Notes under the pieces: model-generated
Told to the model about the DNA's origin: nothing
The model's database searches: none
The model's input: the letters and a program-made list of their open reading frames with translations, nothing else
Translations under genes and position numbers: made by a program
In this document: piece after piece, positions 39,208 to 51,100 of the stretch
Numbering within the stretch: the first letter of the stretch is position 1
Layout of the letters: the number at the start of each line of letters is the position of its first letter
NCBI RefSeq assembly: GCF_000003815.2
Contig: NW_023365633.1
Coordinates: 61,551 to 125,550 of the forward strand
From: Branchiostoma floridae
Lineage: Eukaryota > Chordata > Leptocardii > Amphioxiformes > Branchiostomatidae
DNA: 64,000 nt
Direction: 5' to 3'

Positions 39208-42149
39208 GTAGGATTGAGTAATATGATTTATACTTTACTAGTATGTATTTTCATTATATTTTCAGCTGAAGGGTATTGCTGCAAAAGAACAAGAGGAAAA
39301 AATATTATATTCATGACTTGTTAAATAAGTGCTGGTGCCTTTGATGCCTTTGAGTTTGATAAAGATTTTTGATTTTTGATTGTAGCATTATCATAGTATT
39401 TATAAACTTATGAACATAATTAGTTTTGATACAATTTGTTAATGTGCTGATGAATACATGTATGATATATCAAATGTGGTGACATCTATTTATGATTTTT
39501 AAAAAATGCAGCAATTTATAAAGAATGTAATGAGAATTAGATAACTAATTAGCATGATACAAAAGGAATAATTCGAAACTAGATAAATTCTCTAAAAGGT
39601 CATAAGTTCTAGACTACTCTTGCCAGCAATTTTCATTAAAAATCTTTTAGTTTTACTTCAACCTGGATGTCTAACCTTTATCGACAGAGTCGGAATTGCT
39701 TGTTCAATATTTATTTACCATGCCGCAGTAGGATCTAGCTGGATTGCTGTTGCTAATAAATTATGCATGAAGCTATTGTATCCCCAACAGAAATATGTGC
39801 GATAGTTCACGTATGTAAAAACTTAACAAAGGTCTGTATCATACAGCTCACTGGAATAACCACGCTGTAACTTGTCTGAACAAGTAATACTATACTTTCT
39901 GTGACTTTGTACAGTTTGTAGATATGTTGAAGTCAAGTTTTACAGTCACCTTCTTATTTAAACTGATTAATAATACAATTACCATAACGGACCATGTTTC
40001 CATATTGAGTTTTACAGAATGTATCTTATAAAAAAATCATGAAATATGAGACTGTCAGTGTTTAACGAGGGTCTGCATGGGGGGTCCTGACAACGCTTTA
40101 CGCTAAATTCGGGACGGTCGACAACGCTTTACGTTAAATTCACGAAGGCCGGCAACGTTTTACGCTAAATTCAGAAAGGCTGACAACGGTTTACGCTAAA
40201 TTCTGGAAGGCTGGCAACACTCGACAGGGGCGGGGGCGTGCTCCGCAAGAAAGATTGAAATTTTGACCCTCTGAAACACTATTCCCTGCATTTTGAAGGG
40301 AAATTTTCGCTGGCAGACAAAGCTAAGTTAAATGGCACATCTAATTAAAGATTCCCAGAGGTTCAGCGTAAGCTTTTGAGGGTGACGCCAGCCAACTTAT
40401 TTTGCCATGTCGAGCGCCGAAGGAAAGTCCGGGAAAATTTTGAAATCCTGCCCCCCTGAAACGCCATTTTCTGAGTTTTTTTGGCTATTATAGAAAACTA
40501 AGTGAAATTACATTTTTATCAGTAAAAAATGTGTTTGAGGTTGACACGTCACATCCCCCAGCCATGATACATATTTCTACAAAGTCGATGACCGAAGGTG
40601 AATAGATTGGCAAAGGAGATCCGGCGAAATTTTGAAATCTTGACCCTCTATAAAACGATATTTCGTGCATTTTGATGGGCAAATTTCTATTAGCAAAACA
40701 GGTCTTTGAGGTTGACACATCCCCAACATATTTTCAGAATTTCGAGTGCCAAAGGCGCGAGGCGGCACAAGGAGGACCATGGAAATTTTGAAATCTTGAC
40801 CCTCTAAAATGATATTTCCTGCATTCTGATGGGCAAATTTTGCTGGCAGACTAAGCTAACTTCAATGACATTTCTATTTGCAAAAAAAAGGTTTTTGAGG
40901 GTATATACTATATTTTTACCATGTCGATAACCGAAGGTCGCAAGTGAGGTCCGGCGAAATTTTGAAATCTTGATCCTCCGAAACGCAATTTCCTGTGTTT
41001 TGAAGGGCTAAATTTACTGGTAGACTACGTTTCGACTTACGAAATTTGGGAGGCCAGGCTACGATTTACGGGTAATTATTAGGCTAAATTACGCTTTACG
41101 TGAAATTTTTAGGCTAGATTACAGCTTACGTGAAATACACTGGCTACGCTTTACGGTAAATTTTCCATCCTCACTACGAATTACGTGAAATAAAATAGCT
41201 TGCCCTACGAATTACGGGAATTAAAAAGGCCTGCCTACGCCTTACGGAAAAGAGCATGCAGACCCTCTTTAACACTTAGAAATTATGATGAAAGCCTTCC
41301 ACCTGCAACAAGAAAAATGCAAGCTTCAAGTTTGTAACCTTAATCTCTCTTACCAAATCATGCCTTTCTGTTCGCATGATCGATGATGTTTTGTCTGTGG
41401 AATAGCTGTAGGATTTTATTAAGTTAAAATAACACAAACGATCATTCCTCCATAGCTGTTAGAACAAGAGAAGCATGGTTTGATTTTGTGACTTTGTAGA
41501 TAATATTATGTTGAACAGTCAAGTTTTATTAACTGTCTTCTTGTTATTTAGACTGAGTAAGATGCAGTTTCTATAATTTTATATTGAGTTTTACAGAATT
41601 TATCTTGCTTTTAACCTTTGAAATCTGAGACTGAAGGTTAAACACTTCATTAATGCCTTCCAACTGCAAGAACAAGAAAAATGCAAGCTTAAAGTTGTCA
41701 ATAATCTCTCTTACCAAATCACGCTTTTCTATTCACATATTAAATCGATAATGTTTTGTCTGTGAAATAGACAGGGTTTTATATTAACCCAAACAATATT
41801 AATCCTTCCCCCCAGCTGTTAGAACAGGAGAAACATGAACAGAAACAGAAGCTGGACAGACTACAGGGTGAGTACGAGAGTCGGTTGGCGGACATCGAGA
41901 GCGACATCACGCACTACCAGCTCGCGGCGGAGGATGCACAGAGCAACCTCAAGGTCGTGGAGCGCGAGAAACTGGACATGATCGCCGACCTGTCGGAGCA
42001 GAACCAGAGACTAACGGAGCAGCTGGCTAGGGTGAGTTTGGCTGGGTTTAAAATGTGTGTGTGAAATGATTCATTATGTGTGGGTTTGTGTGTGTCTGTG
42101 TACATGTGCATTTGTGGGTGTATCATGTATGCATGTGTGTTTGGCTGTC

Positions 42150-42181
<32 letters not shown>

Positions 42182-45100
42182 CATATGTGTTTGTGTGTGT
42201 GTGTATGAATGTATGTGTGTGTGCATGTGTTTGGGTATGTATGTCTATGTGTATGCATGTATATGTGACTGAGTGTGTGTGTATGTGTGTGAATGTATAA
42301 TGTGCATGTGCAGATTATGATTGTGTAACAAGTGTGTGTTTGTAGTATGTGTACGCGTATTGACTTGACCACTTGTCAAGACCTGAAGGTTGAGGGTTCT
42401 AATCCTTTCCAGACTGTGACATGATTGCAGACTTGTGGGATGAGAACCAGACACTAACGATACATAATTAAACTATTAAACTGATAGCAATTACATGTAC
42501 AAGAGTGAGTCATATACAGGTGGTGCCACACCTGCAGCATATTAGATCACTTGCAGCTGAACCCTAGGCAATCCCGACACAATCATCCAAATTCATATAA
42601 ACCCATTAAGACTAACAAAGACTGCCTCAAATATTCATTTTTCCCAAGAACTGCCACAGATTGGAATACATTACCATACTCTACCACACTCCAAGCTAAC
42701 CCCACTAAGTTTAAGGAAGAGGCATTACAACATCTAAGGAACAGCCAATACACAACAGCACTACGCCCTGTGTGGTTTGCCCCAACAAACTAGGGGTGTT
42801 GCACAGTACAAGAACAAGAACAAGAACAAGGTCAGGTGTTTAACTCCATCAAACAGTTTTGGCAGCCTCGGCCGGGAGAGGGTAAAGACTCCTCCTCCTT
42901 GAGTACATATTAAAAATCTACAGACAGACTCCTAGCATGATGCTGCAGATCTTGTTAGCTCACTCGAGGTCATCTGACATTGTATAAGCTGACCACTATA
43001 TAAATGCTTTGAAACAAGCTGTAGTGAATTTGCACTGCATTGTCAGTTTTTAAAAAGCTTTAATATATTGAGTAATGTTTCATCTTAAACGTTACTACTC
43101 CAGTTTGTCAGAAGAATTAGCTGAGGTCACACCAGCCTGAGGGCTGTCTCCAGGACCCAACCTTCCGTCCCTTGATGGAAATTTGCTTGTTGGGATGGAA
43201 AATACTAACAGTAGTTTTATGCCATCCGTCCCAAAAATGTAATCTATGAAAATGTACTTTCATAAGCTTAAAATCACATATTTAACCAGCAAAATCAACA
43301 ACATGGGCTCCAAAACAATCAGTGGGACAAAAAAATAAAAGCTTGGGACACAACAACAGCTTCAGGCTGCTTACAGAAAAAGTAGTTGACCCTTGATAGT
43401 TTAAATTGCCCACTTAAGAAACTGCCCCATGGCTGCAGGATGACAGGAAGAACACTTTATTTCTGGCTGGCTGGTCCAGAATAATCCACGTCTGATTCTG
43501 TAGGTACAAAAGGAGGGCCCACGTGTCAGCATGTTGGGGTAATGAGTAAAGTGGTCAGACTTATCAGTGGGGAAAACAACTAAAATTATACTAAAAGAAG
43601 GGCAAAAAATTTGGTTATTTGATAAAAGCCTAAGAAAGCTGGCAGAATGTATAGAAAGGAGAGGTAGAGAAAGACCGTGGGAAATCCTGTAACGTTACAC
43701 TGGGTCAGAAATAACGTGATTAACACAACAAAAGGGCAGGACAGGTAGCCAGAGGCAAGGTCCCTTGGGAGTTACTGCCCAAAATACAGGCAACGTCAAC
43801 AAGTGGGCTTTACATAGAGCACTGGGGAGAAGTAATCCTCTAAGTTATGGCATGTGGGAACGTTGAATGGTTGAAAGCTGGAGTGAAAGAAAGTCAATGT
43901 AGAAAGTTACAGGTAAGTTGTAAGTCTTTGTGGTAAAGGTTATGTTTGGGAAACTGTTTTAATTGTCTGATGACACATGGTGGAAACATGGTTTAGAGTA
44001 AGGATTTAGTAACTCAGGACAACGTTTATCAGATACTTAATTTGTACCAACAAAACCGGCTGAGTGGAGAGGGGAAAAGCAAAGATCCAGAATCATGATG
44101 TCCTGGTTTACTGTTCTGATGTGAGCAGTGTAGACTGAGGTGTTTCATTGGATAATGTTAGACTAAGAGTCATTAAGATTGGAAAATCATCATAAAAGCA
44201 GAGTCTGAGGGGGAATCTTTTAGGAGATGAATATAGCTCAAGATTTGTCCACAACCCCAGCTCTTTGTTGTCATCTTGACCTTGTGCTGTTTTAATGTTA
44301 TATTAATTTGTTAAGAACCAAAATCTTAGATATTTTGTGCTAACCCTGAGTATTCTTCATGTCCTGTAGTTGTGTGAATCAGAGAAGCGTTAAAACAGTA
44401 TGAGGAGAAAGCCTTTATGGAATAAACCCAGTAAAATTAAATTTCAAGTTTTCCATGCTCCCAGCTCTCTGATTATATCTTGACTTCGTGCTGTTTTAAT
44501 GTTATATTGTGGTTGGTTAAGAACGAAAAATGTTAATTACACGTGTCCTAACCCTGTTTTCTCCATGTCCTGTAGTCGTGTGAATCAGAGAAGCAGCTGT
44601 CAGCACAAGTCCAAGGTCTGCGGGAACAGTTTAAGGAGCGAAACTCGTCCAACTCCGACCACATGTACCAGGTCGACAGTCTCAACGCTGAGGTACGGGT
44701 AAAACTTTGGGCTCAAGTTGTTCATCTACAAGATGAGCTTATCTTAAATTAGAACATTTCTTTATTATAAGTTTGTGTGTTGCTATTTCTCAGTCTGTGA
44801 TTAGTCTTTTTGTACATTTTTATGGACAACCCATCAGTCACTCAATAAGACTTAATATTACTCTCTTTTCTTATTTCTAGTAAATTAATCAATTTGTTCC
44901 TTTTATCTCTTATGATATATTATAAGTGCCTTTCTTTTAGTCAAGATAAAACACTAGAGCCTGTGCCTTAGGGATTCAAACCCAGGACCTCCAGATTGTG
45001 AGTAGAACCTCAAGTTTGCCATGTTGCGTTTTCCAGGTGAAGGTTTTACGCGAGCGAAACTCGGACCTGGAGAGACGACTGTCGGAGCTGGCGGAGGAGC

Positions 45101-48100
45101 GAGACGGGCTGGAGTCTACGCTGGACGCGTCTCACGAGCGGATCATGTTACTGGAGAGGCAGAAACAGGAGATGGAACACAAGGTACGCTCTCGTTTGTA
45201 TCAGGTTACAGGGTACCAGGTTACAGGGTATCAGGTTACAGGGTATCAGGTTACATGTATCAGGTTACAGAATAAGCTGGAAGTGTCTCACGAGCGGATC
45301 ATGTTACTTGAAGGGAGAAACAGGCTGGAATACGAGGTAAGGTAGTATGCTCTCATGTGGTATCAGGTTACATGATATCAGGTTAAACAGCAGGAAGGAG
45401 TTTGAAGACAGATTTGACAAAATGAGATAAGTTAGCAATAATGAGAAGGCTCCTGAACCTCGACCAAGCAAAATATTCCTTCCTCACCCTGAAAATAGAA
45501 TCCCCAGAAACACCTAAAAATCCAGTATTTATAACTTCTATTCATAAATGCTCACAAACCAACCAACCAACACTGATAACACCATGGTGGAGCCTGGTGT
45601 AGTCTGGGATGTCATGATTTTCGTTCCACTCTTATTCGGTGCTATTTGCTCTAAGCATGAGGGTTTGAAGTGGGATTTTCATTACTTTAACTGAATCAGG
45701 ACATGGTGCATTGTTGGGGGTTTTCACATGTAATACTGGGTCGGTGTCAGCTGCGTACTGCATTTTCTATAGCACCAGGGATCATGTCAGGGATTAAATG
45801 TGTCTGCACTTGTAGTTTGACTGTTAACATGGTGATGGTAGTCACCATGGTGATGGTTAGTAGTTTGGTGATGACTGTTGCCATGGTGATGACTGTTGCC
45901 ATGGTGGTGACTGTTGCCATGGTGATGACTGTTGCCATGGTGGTGACTGTTGCCATGGTGGTGACTGTTGCCATGGTGATGACTGTTGCCACGGTGGTGA
46001 CAATTGTCATCATGATGGTGATGTCTCTTGCCATGGTGATGGTCAGTAGTTTGGTGATGACTGTTGCCATGGTGATGATTGTTGCCATGGTGATGACAAT
46101 CATCATGGAAATGAATTTTGCCACGGCAATGAATGTTGCCATGGTGATGACTGTTGCCACGGTGATGACCATTACCATGGTGCTGTGCATGTGGTGATGA
46201 CTGTCACCATGGTGACCACCGTTACCATGGTGCTGTGCATGTGGTGATGACTGTCACCATGGTGACCACCGTAACCATGGTGCCATGCATGTGGTGGCGG
46301 CCTGTGGTGCTGACTAACCCTCCCCTCCCCCGCAGCTGTGTCAGCAGCAGAGAGACATGAGCGAGCTGCAGCAATCCCAGAACCACCTGCAGGCCAGGGT
46401 GGACGTGCTGCAGAGCTCCTACGGCTCGGGTTGCCACGGTAACGACCAGTCCCTGTACAGGGAGATGGGCGACCTTGGGGCCAGCCTCAGCAGCTCCATG
46501 ATGACCTTAGATACGGTGGACATGACATTGGCCACGGGCATCGGCCATCAGGTAAAAACAACAGCCTCAAACTTAGTAAACTCAGTGTTACCTTCTCAAA
46601 GATCCAGCAGGTAAAGTAAGAAGGTTACATAAGTTTCTTTCAGGAAAATCCTCCCAACCAGAGGATTTTTCTAAGCAGCTGCAAAGCTGATCTGGTATCC
46701 AGTCTGTCTATGGCTTGGCCAGGCTATCTGTGGAGCTGATGAAGCTCTGTACAACTGGGGTAATCCTTCGTATCCAGCAAATAGGATTTTCATTCGATAG
46801 GATTTTCATGCAATAGGAGTTTTGGATTGTAATAACACCACACAAATTCCTGGGGTGTGCAAACGATTACCTCAGTGGCAGAAAGAGTCAGTCTTGCCAA
46901 TCCACTGAGTAGACATTTAAGTATAAAGTATGAAAAAAAGCAAACCCATGCTGGTCAAGTTTCTTCCTTGTTTCTGACCGGGCTTTTCTGACAGCCAGTT
47001 TGCTGTTTCAGCGTTTCCATGACGATGACATAGAGGAGGATTTTGACGGGGACCTGTTCTACTCGGACGACAGGCGCTCATTGCAGCGCTCCATGTCACA
47101 CAGGGAGGAGGATGAACTGCACAAGGTGAGGCGGTTACTATGGCAACTACACAACATGTGATGATCATGTCAGATTCTACATCACGGTGTATGATGAGAT
47201 CACTTAAGACAACACAGCATATGATGATATCCTGATAGTACAACAAAATATGTGTACTATCAGAACACAATATTTGATGATGACATATTCACAATATTTG
47301 ATGATGACATATTCATATCACAAAAGCATGATGAGATCAGATGTCAGACCACAACATTTGATGACGTTGAGCAACATGACGTTGAGATACTATTAGAGTG
47401 CAATGTCAAAAACCTTCCGTTTGTAACTTTTTTCCAAAGCAGTTCACACTTATCACCTTCCCTGGCGGACACCTCACATCATTAAGGTCAAAGGCCACAC
47501 TAGGTCAATTCTTTGGTTTAAAGGCCTTTCGAAAATTTAGCATGAAGTCAAGACAGAAACAGTTAAGAGCTATGAGGAAAAATTGAGTCTGACTGTTCAC
47601 TTACTGAAACTGTGTGTATCTACAATGCAGACCTATCTACAATGTAGATACATTGATTTCCAAATTATCCAGTTTCTTGTCGATGAGTAAATGCTATATG
47701 AACTACCAACAAAGGCAAGTCAGACTTTCCTCACAGACTCATGTTGACCTGTTGCCAGTCTATCGTATCAGTTACAGATCCTAAAACCAATAATTTCGAC
47801 TGGTGTGGCCTTAAGACCCTTAGGTTTACTTTCAGCACGTCCCGTTTTTGTTGATTGCTTCATTATTCCTTTTTGCACCCTGTTTGTGTCCCTAGGAGCC
47901 GCGACTAGATTATGTCATGCTAGAAGCGTCGTACGGCATCTCTTGTGTCAAACTGTCCCAGGTTCAGCACAGTTTGCTTTTGGTGATGTACGGGCATGGG
48001 GAGGGGGCAGTGGTCACAGAAACAAGTCTTAATGTACAGTGCTGTAAATATGTGAGAATGGTAAATGTTTCTCACAAGGCAATTGATATTGGAGATTTTC

Positions 48101-51100
48101 AATTTTTGAATTCATGAAAAGTTTTTGATAACGAACTCGGACCTTTTCGATTTTAAATTGCAATTTTTGAATTCATTCAACTCACAACAGTTTGTTATAC
48201 TGATTTTGGACATTTTCGATTTTCAATTTCGATTTTCGACTTCTTATATAATAGAACGAACTTTGAAAATTGTTTTGAGAAGGCTTGACGTGTCTAAAGA
48301 AAGATACAGAATTTATCACTTTCATGTCACAACAATGTTAAAAGCTCTGAGTGTGAAAATTTCTCTGGCCATACCCCCTTCCCCATGTGTACAGTAGAGA
48401 CTGGGAAGGTGCAGGTCCAACGGGCATGGTTCCCTCGCTGTAGTTACCACAATAGCACAGGTGCCGGCTGCATGTAGAACTCTCCCCTCTAACCCCTGAC
48501 CTGTGAACCCTGACCCATCACCTCTGACCCACCCTGGTGGTAGCAGGTAGCTGTGCATGGTGGTCCCCAGATGGTTTAGCGGCTGGTAAGACTAACCGCA
48601 TGTAGCAGGACCATGGGAAATGGTCTGTGGACCGGTGGATGTGGTAGTGATAGTCTTGTTATAGGGTCCCATCAGGTGGTATCATATTACAACTCATTTC
48701 AACCATCATCTACATGTAGTGAGTGACATATACAAGCTGGTGTATTACATTGTAGCATATTAAGCATACAACACTGACCACTCTGAACAGGAAAGACACT
48801 GCAACAGTATATATTGCAGGAAGCCCTACTTTTCAGCTCGTTCTACATGAATATACAGTTCCTAAACAGCTTCACAGATTCCAGCATATCATTTCAAAAG
48901 GATGCCAAAGGTACACACTTGCCACCTTTCAATTCTGTCATGACACAAGAATATCGTTATAGGAAATGTTAACTTGAAGTTTGAAATCTCTAAGTTAACA
49001 AGTGTCTTTCTAAATTCAAAGTGACCAATGTCACCACATTCATGATGTCATGGTAGTCAAGGTTCACCCATTCCATTGTACATCCTCTGTGAAAATTCAA
49101 GCGTCCCAGACGGTGAAACGCCGTTTGCGACAACCGTCCAATGCGTCTCAAATTATTGGGACGCTTTGGACGGTTACGGCAGCGGACGGCATGGGACGGC
49201 CTTTAGAACGCCCGAAGAAACGTCAAAGACGGCCCGAACGGCATAAAAAACGCTTGGACGCGTCTAGATTGGCACTTTTGACGCGTCCAGAGGGACGTCG
49301 GGGCCGTCCGAAACGGCGTCTGAAAGCGGGCACCCAGACGCTCCCGCGTCCGTAGGGCGGCCCCCCCGCTGGGAACAGACGTCTCCGCGGACGAACCGGA
49401 CGCCGATTGCGACGGACATAGATGACGTAATCCAGGCTGCTGGGACGGTCCAGACGCCGATTGGGACGGTCGTAGATTACGTGATCCAGGCTGCCAGGAC
49501 GAACTGTAGCCTTCGCCAGGCCATCCCACGGGGGTATGGATCGTAAAATTCGACAGAAAATGGAATAGCCAAGGAATAGCCAATAGAGTCAGTCATCGCC
49601 AAGGTTAACATCTGGACCAAACGTCTAGCAAACTTTTCTCCTTCAAGACGCAACTTGTAGTTTAATAGTCAGGCAGTATGGGAGGGGCATTTGGAACGTG
49701 TGCAGACGGCTGTCCGGACGCCGTTTCTGACGGCGTCCGGTCACGGCTATGATTTTATGGCCTCTAGGGATACTAAGTAAGCGTTCCCACATACCAAACA
49801 AACAAATATTCAGCCAGGCAGTGAATTGTAGAAGACCACCCACCACCGGGCCGTCAGGTTTAGCTAAAATCAAACACAACTTGAACAAATTTCTTCGTAA
49901 ATTCAGACATACACGTACTCCGCGGCGTTTAATCAACTTTGCTACATGTACGAAATTCAATCCGGCCTTCAATCGTGTCCGCGGCTTTTTGTGCCGCCGT
50001 GCCGACACGTGCGTTACATCAGAATGGACGAGCCCACATAACATCAAGGGTAAATACAGGACGTTTGAAATTTTCTATCGTAAATTTTAATTGCACCAGT
50101 ATTTATTAAAGACTGGATATATAAATGTGAAATAACGTTAAATTTTCTACAAAGATCATAAGTCATTTTTATTTCGAGGTAGCGAAATAAAGTCTTCCGT
50201 TTCATAAGTTCCTAACCCCAAGTAGTTGGAAGAGCCGACTAAGATTTTGATTGGCACCGGCAAAATCGGTAGGTGCTATCTCAATATCTGTTGTCTAAAT
50301 CTACATTTTAACAGCATTATCATTCTTAATAGAAACAACAGATATTTTTTACAAGTATTCTACAACGTGTTCATAATTCTTTTTATTTTGTGGCATCAAA
50401 ACAAGATCCTAAATTTTATCATTTCTTCGCGTATGTGGGGAGGGCACCCGTAACAACAAGTCGTCTGTAAACTTTGCAACAGATGAATGTACAAAAAATG
50501 AGAATAAAATGCGAAGTATTCACTTACCGGCGCCTGCAAAGTATCGACAATCAGCTAACGGAAGAACCGCTGCTTCTTTTGACGTCTGTCACATCTGTGA
50601 TTTCTGCTGTCCAAGGTTTGCTGCTTCGAGTAAGTAGTATAATTTTTCCCCCTTGTCGGCGCACGACAAATAATTTTTGTGCATTCTTTTTAGTATAAAT
50701 AACAGATACAGTCATCGCCGTAAACCCAACCTCAGCACAATGTCGTACAAACATCAGCTGCTACGTCTAGACGTGAAGTCCTTGGTCCAAAAGTGCGCAA
50801 AATTTAACAAACGGACATGAAATCCACAGAAATAGTCACCTTCTGAACATAAGTCCTGCAACCGCCGGAGTGTTCAACGGTCTGAAATTCGAATTCACCC
50901 GCTGAAATTGGCGCATGTGCAGAAGTTAAAACGTCATGTTTCCCGTGGGGATCATAAGAAAAGACGCAGCCGTCTGCCGGCGTCGGGTGACTAAGTATTT
51001 TATAGCCCCATCAGTGGCCGTCTCCGACGGCAATGGAAGGTCTTTCAGCCGTTCGGGCGTTCACCATAAAAACTGACAGAACGGCACGGACGCTCACGAT

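Noticed and set aside
41914-42372. ORFs rich in Val/Cys (plus) or His/Thr (minus)
   Set aside because: They are translations of the TG microsatellite following BICDL1 exon 2.
45703-46197. Long ORFs with VMTVAMV-type repeats on both strands
   Set aside because: They arise from the 18-bp CCATGGTGATGACTGTTG minisatellite, whose period is a multiple of three.
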